64,000 nucleotides of DNA from Petrosia ficiformis (GCA_947044365.1 OX345637.1:8390343-8454342), one strand, 5' to 3'; counted from the stretch's first letter, positions 22,201-39,100 are shown. Numbers and translations are program-made. Notes: generated by a model not told the origin, from the sequence alone.

Positions 22201-24083
22201 CTGAACACATGATAAATACTCATTATGCAATAATTATTAAATTCCATGCAAGTATAAATTTTGTGGACCAAAAACCACATAAATAAGCTCAAGACTATCT
22301 GTAGCAAACTAAACAGTGATGGGCTGCTTTGAATATTGTGCATTTTTGTTTTATCATTATTGTTTTACTATTCATTCGTGATTTAAAACTACATTGTATT
22401 ACTGTACACTGTTGAGTTGATTTTTAATATCGTGGGGGTGGCCACACAGCCGTTAAATCGAAGTTTTGCTCAATGGTGTAGCTAGTGTTAGGGACCATCT
22501 AGTGTTCGTTATATGCAATAGCGAGGTGGTCGTTCTTCAGAGGTTGCCTTAGCAGGTAAGTATGTGTAATTTGAATCCGGACCAGGACATCTGGCCGTTA
22601 TATCATAGATGAGCGCTGTTCAGGGGTGGTCGTTAAGCGGGGTTCCACTGTATCAGTAAAAACACTAAAATCCCATATATATAGATGCTTCATAATTATA
22701 TTTATGTATTGTACTAGATATGTAGTATCAGATATATTATCAATAGTGCAACTTGCAAACCTATCAGCATGCATGCATAGCTAATAGTATTAATATAAAC
22801 ATGTATTTCCAATGTTCATAAAAATTATCTTTTTTTAAATTGAACTTAGGTGCTTCGGCACTAACTAACAGCTATACTGAAAGCACTTGGCCTATTCATA
22901 TAAATGATCTTAATTGTAGTGGTAGTGAAGAGTCAATCTGGAATTGTCCACACAATGGACTGATCGGCTATTCATGTAGTCATTATGATGATGCTGCTGT
23001 ATTGTGTCAAAGTGAGTACATTTATTACACAAACACATACTTGCAAACATATTATGTAAGCCATGTTTGCTTTACAATTACAAGTGTCAACTAATAATGT
23101 ATTTCATAAAGATAATAACAGTTGTAATGATTTTGTATGGAGAAATATTTTTGTCTTTATTGTGGGGGTCTGGGGGTGTGAGTGTTGCCAATTCAAGTCA
23201 CAACAAAAGCTACAAATTCTAGTGCTCTAGCTACGCTGTTAGATGGTTTTGTGCATATATAACCACACCTACACGTATATAACATACAAAATCACAGCAA
23301 CAAAATGTTCTGTAATGATGTACCCAGTTCATAAATTACATGTATATAATGAACTATTTATAGTAAAATCACAGAAACTAAATCGAAATGTTATATTTAT
23401 GTTCAGTGCCTGATGTTGAATCTACTAACTGTACTACGGGTGATGTGAGGCTACAAGATGGAGCTATTGAAAATGAGGGTAGAGTAGAAGTGTGTGTCAA
23501 TGGAGTTTGGGGAAGTGTTTGTGATTATGGATGGAGCACAATTGATGCAAATGTTGTCTGCAACCAGTTGCGATATTCAATTTATGGTAAATTAGTTAGT
23601 TATCGATAGTATCAAATCATTATAAAATTAATTGAATTTGTTTCCAGGAGCTACAGTATATCACGATTCTTATTTTGGTCCTGGAAAAAATCCCATTCAC
23701 ATCTATAGGGCTAATTGCCAGAGCTATCATACCAAGCTACTAGAATGTAATCCTTCAAGGGTTCCATATGGATATAGCTGTAATAACTATCAAGAAGCTG
23801 GATTGAGATGTGACTGTGAGTTCAAATACTGTATATAACATGTATATTACCTATAATTACATATCATTAATTATATCATAATTTTGTTGAGCATAATTAT
23901 GTTTTGTCAACAGTAAGGTGCGAGGATGGTGAAGTACAACTTTACGGAACTACTTATACCAGAGTTGGAATATTAACTGTGTGTGTGAATGGTACATGGA
24001 GTAAAGTTTGTGGTACTACTGATGATAACATTATTGCAAGCATAGTCTGTGCTCAGTTGGGATATTCACCTCATGGTAACATC

Positions 24084-24120
<37 letters not shown>

Positions 24121-27100
24121 TGTTTATGTGTCTGTGTGTGGGGTGTGTATTTGATCATGCATGTATACATAAGTAAGTATATACCTGTATTTGTTTTACT
24201 TTATTATAATATTATGCAGATATACTATACTACATTTTACAATAAGTATTGCTGAAACTATTTTAATGTCTACTTCTGATGATGCAATCATACATTTTTC
24301 TTTGTTCCATTAGGTGCTAAAGTAGATATAACTACTTCATATAACAGTGTGTATCCTACCAGGATATTTGATATGCAGTGTTTTGGAAATGAGACTGAGT
24401 TACTGGATTGTCCACATCAAGAGAGTTATACACAATCTTGTTCATCCTATTTTACTTCATACTGTCAAAAAAGTAATGTTACTTATTAAATTGACGCTTA
24501 CACCCTTTTTTCCTATTTTCAATGCAAGCAATTCCATATTTTATATAATTATACACTGTAAAAACAATGTTGATTGTTAAAATAACTCTTTTATTGGTAA
24601 TTACAGCTGCAAGGAGTAATATAAATAGTTGTTATGTTTAGGTGCATGTTGATGCCATAAAATACCAATTATAAATTTATAATTGAACCAAATGTATTTT
24701 TACTACCAAATAACTGCTTGGCGACAATCTTTCTGGCAATGAATAAACAGTTATTTTAAAATGAAGTCACTAAGTCTTATGAGTGACATGTAAATATTAG
24801 ATATTATAGACTTATGCAGAATTTAACAAAATGGGATATCAAGTAATTAGATAAACAGATACAGTGTGCTATGGCATCAACAGTATAACCATGCAACTAA
24901 AGGTCATTCATGTTCCCAATGACCTCATAAAAAGGTTCATAACTTTAATCTGAAAGGGCCAATAATCTTTTTACCTGCACCAGTTTTATATAATTATCCT
25001 TCCTGTTCTGTTTTGTGTATGTCAAATTTCAATCCATTACTTCATTATTGAATTACAGTATAATCATGTATTAACCTTATAACATTAAACTAGACACTAT
25101 ATTACATGTAACGTCATCACATCATAATTATGAGGTCATCATGAATGTGAAAAAACTATAAATTTAATTCCTGCAATTGTAATAACAATGCAATCAATGA
25201 GTTAATTTAGCAATTTTGTTTTGCAGTCACACTTGAAAGTATAATAGATTTTTCTGTTTCCTATGTCAAATTCGGAGTGTTTGGTAAAATAAGATTAATA
25301 ACTTTATTTATTATGACTTCCCAGCAAATGTTGAAGCTCCAGTGAATTGTACTGATGGTGATATTAGATTATATGATGGATCCAGTGAGAATGAAGGAAT
25401 ACTTCAAGTTTGCTCTAATATGGCCTGGACTACTGTGTGTTATAACTACTACTGGAGTGGTGTGGATACTAAAGTTGTTTGCTCTGAACTAGGATACACT
25501 ATATATGGTACAGATAATTAATGATTATCATCTGCAAAACAAAACATGATAGTCATGATGGATGATATTTGCTATATTAAGTTCTTGTGTGTTATTTTTC
25601 ATTGCTGTTTTGTCCATGAAATATGTTTTCCCATACATTGAATTAAAGGCTGATACAATTTCACACTGTCATACCATGATGCTATGATTTTATTCAGAGC
25701 TCAGATTAGCCAACAGCTATACTCTTATACACAACTGCAGCTATCATCTGATACTTTTTTTATCATACAGGAAACACGTATAGTAGAATCAAAACTGATG
25801 ATAGATATCCTGTTCTTTATTCCAATTTTCAATGTAATGGTAATGAAGCATCACTCCATCAGTGTTCTGGAGGACTGAATTATCAGTATTTGGACGACTG
25901 CTCTAATGATGCTGTTTACATTAACTGTGCAGGTAAATGCTCCTATGTATGAACACAAAATTTTTAAAAGGCCTTTGGGCCATACTTATGATTGTTTTCC
26001 ATGCATGGAGGTTAATCTATAGAATATACAATTATTGTGTTGCATATGCATTGAATACATAGTTATGGTATATAGCATTCAGGGGGTCTCTGTCAATTGA
26101 TAAGCAGGCCATATTAAAGAATGTACACTCAAAGTATACAAACAGATCAGCAGGAAGGAAACAGTTTTAGAAACTAGCAGTTCTACCTTAAAGACAATAT
26201 AACCATTAATTATAAAAGAACCTATAAAAGTAAATTGGGTAACCAAAAAAATAAGAGAGACAATGGCTTTTACCTCTCAGTTGATTTTCGAGGTAGTCAT
26301 GACACATGGAATATTGTACGGGGTGTGTTTTCTTATAATATTAATTGTAACCATTCTTGTAACAAGTCAATATGAGTTTATCACTTAGAGCTGTGTTCCC
26401 ATGGTGAGATTCGTTTGATTGGAGGATATTATTATGGTCATATAGAGGTGTGTTTTGGTGGAATATGGAGCAAAATTTGTGGAGACATTTTCTGGGACCA
26501 CAGGGAAGCTTCTGTAGTGTGTCGACAACTGGGGTTCTCTCCATATGGTTAGTGACAAACTGACAATAGAGTATTATTACTGTAGCTTTAGGATCAACGA
26601 TTTTTGTGCTAGGAACACAGTACTTCAGAGCTGTTACTAGATTTACTTTTAAATGTGCAGGGGCACTGAAAGAGCCAATGGGGCTCGATAAGGGTTCTCC
26701 CCTTCATAAATTTGTAAAGCATGCCGCCACAAAATTTCCCCCTAACAAATTATTCACAATTGACAGTCAATTATTTGTGCATACTAACATAGATTGCATA
26801 GATGTAGTCTATATATTAACAACTCCTTCATTGAAATCCACACCCTGATGTTTAGTGTTATTATAAATAGGGATTGCTGTCCACCAACACGTCTGGGGCC
26901 CCATGGAAATACCACCTACAATATTTTTGTAATTGGCTATTTCTATGTGTTTGTAAATATGTTAAGTGCATAAAAACTGATTGACTTCTGTTTAGGAGCT
27001 ATTGCTACTACTTCAACATACTATGACTACAGTAGACCTACTTTCTTCTATGGAATGAGTTGTAATGGGACTGAAAAACATATACTTGATTGTGTTACTG

Positions 27101-30100
27101 ATGACTCAGCTTCTGTTTGTACCTCTGTTATTACTACTGCAAATGTAGTATGTCCAGGTAAAGGTGGTATTATAATTATATAATTATACATAGCATTTAT
27201 TGTTTTCACTAACTTTTTATGCATGATAACTATAATAGCTTATTGATAATTTCAAACAAATTCATATCATAAATTAGTTAACAACTTAAGCTTATTAAGT
27301 AAACTGATGAAGGCCAGAGTATTATTTTAGTAAACTTAAATTCTTCGATGCATGAAAATATTAAACATATCATTTACCAAGCCAAGCTAGATCAATGCAT
27401 GAACTCAAATTTATATGTACTTAATTTGATTGACAAGTATACTATACATATGTGATTACTTTTGTTATTATTGATTATATTTGCCCCTTAGCTCATGGAT
27501 CATCTTATTCTAATTGTTCTGATGGTGATCTGAAACTAATTGGAGGCACTACAGAATACGAAGGAACAGTATTACTGTGTATAAATAATGCATGGGGTAC
27601 AGTGTGTGACTACAACTGGGGATATAATGACGCTCAGGTTGTCTGCGATGCTCTAGGTTACATGTCACCAGGTATGTGATGAAAATGTTTTTACAGAAAC
27701 AAGTTAAATTTCTTGACTCTTATAATAATGTTTAATGTCAATATGAGTTATTATGTATTATATATTATTATTACTATATAATAATACAGGTGCTGCTTAT
27801 TATCACAATGCTAAATTTGGTGTGCAGACAGGTCCAATATTCATTAGAAATGTCAACTGTCAGTCTTCAATGACATCTCTTTTGGATTGCTATTATATCT
27901 ACAACTCTGGATATTGTGACTCTCACTATGATGATGCTGGAGTGAAGTGTGAATGTAAGTAGTTTATTACTATAGAAAGCTAGGTAATGTCAACATGGGT
28001 ATAAGTATAATGAGGCAGAAAAGGCAAATATCTTGTCACTTTTTCCAAATGACCCACTCACTAACACCAACTACCACAATTCCTGGTTATGAGTTAATTA
28101 TCACCATCATAAAAGGTCTATTAGCAGTGCTGCCATTACAAGCTTCTTTAATAAACAAAGAAAAGTTGATAACTATTGAATTTAATATTATTGTTACTTG
28201 TAGACGTAGAGAGATTTTGTAGTTTGAGTAGATTGATAAAGATTATTCTATTTCTGTAAATGAGCTACCAAAGACTTGGGAGTGTTGGGATCAGGCCCAA
28301 TAGTTCCAGCCATTGAAAGCATTTTCGTAACTTGTAACTATTGCATTAATGAAACAATAATTGACCCCTATAAATAATTAATTCACGACAAAATTTTTCA
28401 CCATGCTTCAAACATTTCCCTACCTTTTATGGATTCTTAGTTATGCCTCTGGTGAAGATCAAACTATTAAATTTAATGTCGTTGCTGTCAATTCATTTCT
28501 CTTTTATTAATCTTTATAGCTCCTTGTAAACATGGAGATGTAAGACTAGTACATAGTAATTCACTACTGATAGGAAGAGTTGAGATATGTGTAAATGGAA
28601 CTTGGGGTACTATCTGTAGTGACTATTGGGATGATGAGGATGCTAATGTTGTCTGCAGACAATTGGGATACTCTGGAGAAGGTACAGTTCTAGTACCATT
28701 CATTCTTCACTTTACTTTTTTATAATAATTACATTGAATTTGTTATTTTAACAGACCAGTTGTTACCTCAGTTGCATGTACATTTCTAATACATAGTTAG
28801 AAACATGAAATATGAGGATAATTAATCTGGTTATAATATAGCTATATATTATAATAAAAAGGAGTGTTATAACTACAGTGATTGTACATTCTACATGTGG
28901 TAGTAGGGTGTATATTGGTACATACATTCATGATTGCATGACTAGTCAATGTAGTTTTTACTATAACTAATAATTTGAAACAAATTGTTTCTTGCTATGC
29001 AATTATCTCATTTTGAAGTTATCAATAGCAGCCTCTTCATATGGTAGTAAGGTATTGGTATGTACATTCCTGATTGCATGATTAGTGATAACAATTGTTT
29101 TTACTATAACCAATAAATAAATTTGAAACAAATTGTTTCTTCCTATGCATCTTATCTAACAGCTTCTTTATATGGTAGTAGGGTGTATATTGTTATATGC
29201 ATTTATGACTGTAGTCATAACATTCCTTATAACCATATAGCTATAATTATCATAACCAGACAAAATGCTTATTATCTTTGTATTTCACTATATATTGGAA
29301 ATGTAAGTGCAACTGAGGTAACAACTGGTCTGTTAAAATAACAATTCATTTTTACAGTGTATAACTTGTATCAAATCTCTATGATTGGAATTAAACTAGC
29401 TAATAATTATACCCAGAGAGTAGTATTTAATCAATATGAGATTCTATCAAATAAACAGTGGAGTAGGGAGTAGGAAGATGTATGAAGGAAGAAATGTGAT
29501 GTCTCAATTACCAACTAAACTTATGAATATTGTTGTTAGTGAGTATTGTAAATTATGTTATACATTCCATTATTACAGGAGCGAAGTCAAAACCAGCTGG
29601 AAGTTATTCTGAAAATTACAAGAAGTTCCACATTATTGATCTCAGTTGTAATGGTACTGAGGACTCTGTGTTTAATTGTTCACATAATCAAATTGAGGAA
29701 CACAACTGTCAATATTATGATGATGCTGCTGTACAATGTAATGGTAGGTAGTTACTACATAAGTGTGATATTGAAGTAGTTCATGAACAGACTTTTTATT
29801 TAACAGTTCTTTCCATTTCTGTATCTGTTCTGATTATCTCTCTTGTAGTGATAGAACAAAATGAAACTTGCACATCTGGTAGTGTTAGACTAGTGAATGG
29901 AGAAACACAGTATGAAGGAAGAGTGGAGTTATGTTATGATGAAACCTGGGGAGCTATTTGTCCTTATACATGGGATATACGTGAAGCAACTGTAATTTGT
30001 AGACAACTGAATTTTACAACCATTGGTAAGTACACTAACATGTCATATAGTAAGAAAATTCTAAATTAATAAATACTTACACATGTAGGATCACTTCCTT

Positions 30101-33100
30101 CCTTTTCATTTGGCAAAAGTTTATCTCCTGTTCATTTGTCTCGCACATATTGTGGAGGGGATGAAAAGAACCTGTTAGATTGTTCTTATTATACATATCA
30201 TTCATGCTCATATTCATATGATGCTGGTGTTGTATGTGAAGGTTAGTGCAGAAACAGTACAGATCCACCTGCATGTACTGTTTAATACATAAGGTATGTG
30301 AAGATCATTCCATCCAATTACATACAGCACCTTGTAACCATGGAGATATACGTTTAAAAGGTGATCAGAGATATGATGATTTTGGACGAGTTGAAGTTTG
30401 TATTAATGATACTTGGAGCACTGTGTGTGATGACTACTGGGATAATAAAGATGCTAGTGTGGTCTGTAGACAACTAGGATATTCTCCTTATGGTATGATA
30501 TTTTAGACTAAATGATTGTACACTACATGTTGGATAATTCATTTATATGTATTGTATATGCTTTAAGACAGAGAGTTTTCTACTGAATGATGATACCACA
30601 AACCAATCATTGGGATACTTTTCACTCCATATATCTTGTTACTTTTATGCATGCTATCACTTTCACATGCAGGTGCAATATCAAAAACATCATTTTACGC
30701 ACAGTCTGATCTCAATATTTATCATCGCATATTAAATATAACTTGTTCTGGTAATGAACAGACCTTACTGGAGTGTCCATATACTGAGGAATTCAATGAT
30801 GATTCTACTTGTATCAATTTAGAAGATGCTGGAGTAATATGTCAATGTGAGAATGTCATAATTTCATACTATTTTGTATGAGCAATCTCTAATTATATGT
30901 AGATGGGAGTGAATCATTAACTATGTAACTAAAGTAGTTGCATCATACATTGGGGACTGAAATATATATATAATTACTTCCATAGTTCAAGCAGTAAAAA
31001 TATTATTAATGTATACATGAAGAGAGTAAAAACATTTCCTATTTGACCAGCTTTTTCCTCATGTATTTCTATTTCATATTTCAGCTCTTACTGTTACAAA
31101 CAAAAACTGCACAGATTATGATATTAAACTAGTGAATAATTCAATATCAAATGAAGGGAAACTGATGATGTGTATTAATGGAGTTTGGGGAGTGTTCTGT
31201 TACAATTCTATTACTACAAATGATGTAAAAGTGATATGTAAACATCTGGGATATCCATCAGCAGGTTAATAAATCATACCATTTCATCAGTTAAAATTTA
31301 ATTTCAGCAGACACTACATTTTACAATCATGCTGCTTTACTTATATTATAAATTCAGTATGCTATAGTCATTTTCTCAATATACACAAGCAGATTATGCA
31401 TCGTAATTTTACGAACAATATCATGGTTCGGCAGGATTGATTTTAAAATTGAACTAAATTAAACAGTTTACATCAACATTGTGCCAAACCCTACACTTTT
31501 GTGTGTTTAAGTGACATACATAACCATTCTTTGGATACTCACTCCTGTAAGCTGATTATAGGGATGACTCTAGTCTTTAGGTGGTGTCATAGCAACCTGT
31601 AATTATTAACTTTAAGATATTAACTATTTTCATTCCAGATGCAGTGGTATATGGAGGCGAATCATTCTCTCAAAATGATGTGTTACTAGTTACAGATATT
31701 GCTTGTAGTGGAAGTGAGACATCCATTGAAGAATGTACAATATCTCACTTCACAAAGACATCTACCTGTGATATAAATGACATTGCTGGAATTAGATGCC
31801 ATGGTAATATATAGTGTACTTCTCTTTATAACTATTATGGAATGTCCATCTTGCATGTTCAGATTCACAGTTACAATAGCTAAAACATTAATAAGTGAAC
31901 CTTGAAGCTTGGAATATATCTCCAAGTGAATTGAAGTGATTGCATGGCTATATGTTTTATGAAGTCACATAGCATAGTGAAAATCTATTTTGCCATGAAC
32001 TGTATCATAACATTATACTTAATCTTTAGTCTGTGTTGATGGTGATGTTCGGCTGATTCCACACAATTCATACACTGCACTAAATGGACGTATTGAAGTG
32101 TGTGTTGATGGAATATGGGGAACTATTTGTAGTGACTTCTTTGATGATAAAGATGCTATTGTGGTATGTAAACAACTTGGATACTCTCCTTATGGTATGT
32201 AAAGTATGTATGAGAACATGGATGTTGTTTCTGTTTATATACTCATACGTTTTTTACAGAATCATGTATATATAATTATTTTGTCAGACATTAAGTTTTG
32301 TTTACACTACATCTACAGGTTCCATGTCTATGGGTAATATAAATTATGCATATTACTCTCCTGTTCATATCTCTGATCTCAACTGTACTGGAGATGAAGA
32401 AAGTGTATGGGAATGTAATCATAATGGACTGGAAGATCATGTATGTCCCAAACGTCATGATGCTTCCATAGCATGTCAAGAAGGTGAATTGTAGGAATTG
32501 AAATGGTACATTTACATCATAGTTTTACCTTACTATTAGTAAACAATGTGGAATATAGTAATTGTTCTAATGGTGAAGTTCGTCTCACTGGAGGATCAAG
32601 TCCTCTTAATGGAAGAACAGAAATATGTTATGGAAATGTGTGGTTTGGAATCTGCTATGATAGCTGGTCTTACTACAGCCATAGTGCAGCGAAGATTGCT
32701 TGTTCTTCTGTTGGATATTCACAACAATGTGAGTACAGCACAATGTTAATCTTCAATATATATATTGCCTTATGTTATTCATTATTTGTATTGTATTTGG
32801 CACCATTCATATGTTTTATAACTCTAGTTGGCACTGCGTCGTATGGGACATATTTTGATCTTCCTAGTTTACCTTTTTTTCCATATGAGTTGTCTTGTGT
32901 TGGAACTGAAGTTTCTCTACTGGACTGCTACAAATACACTTTATCATGTAGTAATTCTAATGGTTATGCTGCATCAACCTGTCAAGGTAATGTATACCCT
33001 GTGTGTTGGAGTGGTTCAATATCTCTAAACACACAAGTATAATGGTTATTACATACTAAGATGTGTTTTCATCACTCTTCCTGCTGTACATGCAAATATT

Positions 33101-36100
33101 TATACAGAGATCTGTAAAGACGGAGATATTAAGCTATCAGGTTCTAGCTATTCATCTCAGGGACGAGTTGACTTATGCATTAATGGAACTTTGGGTACCA
33201 TCTGTAGTGACTACTTTGATATTAATGATGCTAATGTGGTATGTAGACAACTAGGATACTTTCCTTATGGTATGTTAAGTTGTACTTAATACAAAGATGT
33301 TAATATTAAAATTCATTGTATTTCAGGTGCCATTATTTTTAATCCTGGGTCTTATTATTCAAACATTCTTCCTGTCTATATCAATGATCTCAACTGTACT
33401 GGTAATGAAAGTACTGTTTGGGATTGTCCTCACAATGGATTGATTGATTATAGTTGTTATTATCGTAATGATGCTGCTATTGCCTGTCAAGGTATTCTGG
33501 ACACACTTCTAGCATAAACTTGATAACCTATTTACCTGAACTATTATTATCTAGTGTTGTTTTAGTTAACTATACCTATAACTAAACCCCTTTTAGTAAG
33601 GTATTGTGACTTTTAGTTAGCAAAACTATAACTAAATTACAGGTCTGCAGCAATAACTTAAACTAACTAAAATGAAAATTGGCCAATAATGGGCACTTTC
33701 GCTAGTTAATTAAAACTAAAATTGTTTTAGTTACTTAGCTGTAACTATAGATAAACTATAGACATATTATAACTATAACTAATAGTGGTCACTATTGTCA
33801 AACTAAAATACAGTACTACCTTACTGTTTCTCAACAAATCATGTTCTGATTCATATAATATTGATACAGTTTATATATTCTTGAATAGAAAAGAACTATA
33901 CAGTGGCTTATTGTAAAGATGGTGATGTAAAATTGGTAGGTGGTATTAATGAACTTGAAGGAAGAGTGGAGGTGTGTTATAACAATCTTTGGGTATCTAT
34001 ATGCCATTCTTCATGGAGTTTTCAAGATGGAAATGTGGTTTGCAAAAAACTTGGCCATCAATCAACAGGTTAAAAAATGACTAAAAATCTAACCACAAAG
34101 GCATGGAATTATGATAATGTGTGTACAATAGCTCACAATATTATCTTAATAAGTATCACCTATATAATATTCTTGCATATGTTTACACCAGATGTCCAGA
34201 AAAGTATTACTATATCTTTTTATATACTGCAGGATCTGTGGTCTATACATACAGCTACTTTGGTACTGGCACAGGGCCAGTGATTATTTCCAACCTTGAT
34301 TGTTCAGGCAGTGAAAACAACATACTAGATTGCTCTCATAACAAAATAAATGCACTGACGTCTTGTGGTGCTGGTCAAATTGCAGGACTAGTGTGTCTTG
34401 GTAAGTTATATGCACAAATTATCATTAATGTAACTAATTGCTATATAAATACTGTCACTGACAAGATAAGACCTGATAGACACCAAAAACAATAACTCAG
34501 TAAGTAGTTTAATCAACCAAATAATATAGATTCCTGTAATGAGGGAACTGTTAGACTGAGTGGATTAGCAGTTCCATATGCTGGACGTGTTGAAATATGT
34601 ATTGATTTGGTATGGACCACCTTGTGTCACACAACATGGGATTTAGAAGATGCTCAGGTTGTGTGTAGAGAACTTGGATATAGTCAATATGGTTAGTTAA
34701 TCATAACTATTGCAGTTTACAATCTTGTATTTATGTACATTATAAATTTTCTTCTTGTAGGTGCTTTACCTACACATGGGTGCTATACTGAGAGTCAACT
34801 ATCATTTGGTATTACAGATATCAATTGTACTGGTATAGAAGAGAGTATCTTGAACTGTTCCCATAACGAAGCTCTCCTTCATAACTGTGGATCAAATGAT
34901 GATGCTGGAGTGATATGTCAAGGTTTTATCTTACAACATGTATAATTATCACACATTGCATGCATGGACATGCAATGTGATATGCATTGTTGGAATAGTA
35001 TTGTTTTATGATAAAGTACATATTCTTTAGAGTATTATTATGTACATTGTTTTGTGTAGAATATGCTGAACAAGCTAATTGTACTAATGGAGATGTAAGA
35101 TTAATGGAAGGTGATGGATCTAATGAAGGCAGAGTAGAAGTGTGTGTTAATGAGGCCTGGGGTACTATCTGTTCTTCTGGTTGGAGTACTGCAGATGCTA
35201 ATGTTGTTTGTCATCAACTTGATTTTCTGCCACTAGGTTAGCATATAATGCTGGTATATTATACATTACAATCTATTTTTATGGCCCGTAGGGCCATCCC
35301 TATGATTGCTTTCCCACGGGTTCGAACTATATAATATATATAATTATAATATTATAATTATAATAATAATAATATATATTTTCTTGTGTCACCAACGCGA
35401 GTATGCGTTGTATACGTAGGGAAGTTACATCATTCCCGGGGCCCGGGGGCTCGGTCAATTAATGGGCGTGGCGCGTAAAAGAACGCGCGATCAAGCTCTA
35501 CAGACCAGAAGAAAGAAAACTGTGTAGCTTTCGTAGAAACTGGAACTAATAGCTAGCTATCCTACCTGAAATATATTCTTTAAGTACTACAAGGTGTTTT
35601 AAAAGGTAAACAAAGTAGATAATCAAAATAGTAACTATAATAGGCTGATGTGTTTCAGGTATCATAAAGTTGGCCATGAATGATGGACACCACAAAGCAG
35701 TCATAGGGATACTTCCATCTTCACTCAAACAATCATAGGGATGTTTTTTTTCTCAATATACACTTGTTCATAAATATTATTATGTATAATATATATATAT
35801 ATATTATATATTTATATACATACAATACTGTATAACGATTTCACAAATTAGATATATAGGTCACTGGTCTGAAATACTATTCATAGAAATACTCCAATAT
35901 TGTTTCATTTTTGATCTTTCTTACACAGGTGCTAAAGCTAAAAGTAATGCCTATTTTGGATCTGGATCAGGAATTATTTTGCTATCACATGTTTCCTGTA
36001 GTGGTAATGAAAATAATTTATTAGAATGCAATTATCAATCTTGTAGTGTGTTTACTTGTTCTCATAGTAATGATGCTGGTGTTATTTGTGAATGTGAGTA

Positions 36101-39100
36101 TATACTCTCCACACATTTCACACACACCTTTACTTGTGTATCATCTAATTATTATCATAGTACCTTGTAATAATGGTGACATAAGACTTGGTGATGAAAA
36201 TATACTGAAGGGTAGAGTAGAGGTGTGTATCAATGGTACTTGGGGAACTATATGTGATCATTACTGGACTGATAATGAAGCAAGTGTTGTGTGTTCTCAG
36301 CTAGGATACTCACAATATGGTGAGCATCTATTATAACAAGATATAATTATTATTGGTGTATTTATCAGGTGCAACAGTGATAAAGAATCTTTATATTAAT
36401 TATGAATGGCCCATTGCCTTTCACGAGCTACACTGTTATGGTAATGAATCCTCCATTTGGGACTGTTCATATGTTATTTCTGATGATGGCAGCAGTTGTG
36501 CACAGTATGATGATGCTGCTGTAATTTGTATGGGTATGTGTCTAATTCACAATAATGTGATAGTTATTATTATTATATATTATTATAAATAATATATATA
36601 ATTATATATATATATATAATATTATATATATATAATTATATAATAATTATAATATGATAAAATAACTTACAATAAAAAAAACAAACAAAAAAAAAACAAT
36701 AGATACATACATGTATATATATATATACATGTATACAAAATAAATAAATAAATAAATAAATAAAATTTAATAATAATAATAATAAATTAAATTAACTCAA
36801 ATTGGTTGGTAGGGGCGGAACCCATAATTGAAACAGCATTTCCCCGTTGAACAGCTACCGAAATCTGCTGCAATAAATAGGTTCGAGATTTTGGTTCCAA
36901 TGTGTGTACATGAATACGATGGCCCAAATCATTAATAAAATCGATTGCCACTGGACCTATAACACCAGAAGTCTCTACAACAATTGGAATAAAATGATGA
37001 GATGTAGTTAAGGTCACATTTCCTCTTTTCAGCTGCCACTGCAACAGCACCTGCTTCAGAAACAGCTAAAGCTTCGTAGGAAGATGCAAACGTGTCAGGA
37101 CATGTAGCATCCCAAACAAGAGAACGGCCTTCTTTCCAAGGAGCAATGGTAATACCATCAGGTCGTTTACCATCTGAACGGCTGAGACCTAAAGGTTCTA
37201 GCCTAGAGGGTATCTGAGCTGAGGACAATGCTCTCTGGACAATACTATTGATGGCTGCGTGACGGAAGTGACGCCCCTCACTCTTTACACAACTAAGTCC
37301 ATGTCTAGCAAATTCATCTACCTCTGCACCACAATGACAGCATCGATGTGGTTGACATAATGGAACACCGAGACGAAGACCAACAGCAATTCTGACAGAT
37401 TCATTGTCCATGCGTAGACCCAAGGAAGATACTGGGAAAGCATTAAGCCATGCACCTGACTCTTTGGTAGCTGCAGCCAATAATCTAATGCGGGTCTTGG
37501 TATCTGTGGCTGTCTCTAATAAGTGATCATAAACCTCTTGCATATGTGGATAATCCCAAGATTTTTGCTTGATGTCGGCTGGAGGGGGGGAGGTTGGAAA
37601 CTATGTCCTCAGACCACACACTAAGGGCATGTAATTTGGCTGAATAAGAAACACCCTTCAAACTCTCTGGAAGAATCCTGGTAATGAGGCTCGAGGAACC
37701 AGCAGCTGAAGCAAGAAAAGCAGAAGGAGCAAGCTGGACAACACTACGAACACCAATACCACCCATACTAACTGGGAGTGTAGCCTGTAGCCAAGCTGAG
37801 TTGTCATCAAGACAAACATTGAGGACTGTACTAAGAAGAGATCTGAGAAGCTGGTCAAACTCTTCCAGACAAGAAGACGAAAAACATGGAGATGTCCGGA
37901 GCAAATACAAAATTCTTGGTATAGCAAAAGAATGACGAAGCAGAAGTAAAGCATCATGCTTCTGAAGATGGCATAGCCTTGAACCCATGATCCTCAGGCT
38001 CTTTATTTTGTTAGTAATAGCAGCATCAATAGAACGAGAACTACCAATAGGGGAACCCAAGAAGATTGCTTCATCACAGTTGACCTGACAAAGGTCAGGG
38101 GCAACCAGCAGCAAATTACTACTAGCAGACTCTACACAAATGAGTTCAGTCTTTGAACGATTAAGTTGCAACCCTAACAATGCTGCTTCCTTCTCTATCA
38201 AAAGAAAATCATCCTGTACAATAGGATCAACACCACCAATAATACCATCATCCAAATAGAACAAACAAAACTCAGACTTCAGACGCAAAATCAAAGGGTG
38301 AATGGCCAAACAGAAGAGGAGTGGACCTAAGGGATCACCTTGCTGAACACCCTCAGCAGATTCAATAATGGTGTCACTTAAAATCAGACTAGAAGAAGCA
38401 GAATAACAGGCATAAATAAAGGGATATATCTCTGGTACATATTCAATAGCAGACTGTAAAACTTTATCTCTCCTAATGCTATTGAATGCATTCTTAAAAT
38501 CAAGCTTAAGGAGAACATGGTCCGGGGGTAAGTTGTCAAGATATAGCCTAGCAGAATGTACTGCTGCTTCAGCACCAAATGGTGTCCCATATCCCAATTG
38601 GAGGGGGGCCAGCAATGAGCCTATACGATCTTTGACAAACATACTAGCCATTTTAGCTATAAGGCGTCTGAGGGTACAACCAACAGCAATAGGACGTATA
38701 CCCCCATCTCTTTTAATTAAGGCTGTCAGAGTGGCTCCACAAAAAATTGGGCGAACATGTAAAGGAATATTTCCAGATAAAACAATGTTTGAAAATTTAG
38801 TGAGAGCATTAACCAATGACTCACCTGCCGAACCCGCAGTGGGACTAATGAGATCTTTCAGATGTTGAGGTCGGAGTCCATCCACACCACCAGCAGAATC
38901 CTTAGGGAATGACTGAATAGCATTAAGCACATTTTCCTCAGAAACCATCAATGTGTTAACAGGGGTGTAGTCAAAAGAAGCAGAGACAAAATCAGGATGT
39001 GCAGGAGGATGCTTAGATCTAAGGGTAGCAACAGTAGCTTCATTTAAAACAGCCAAATTATCATCTGAGCAGCACAAACGAACGGCACCTCTAAAATCAC

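Noticed and set aside
33328..33491. Apparent 1-nt shortage in SRCR-R exon 27
   Set aside because: My base count at a line boundary is uncertain, the same miscount occurred at exon 29 where the frame is clearly open, and the protein reads through normally.
37684..38868. Plus-strand frames of 83 and 130 residues
   Set aside because: Antisense shadows of the reverse transcriptase.
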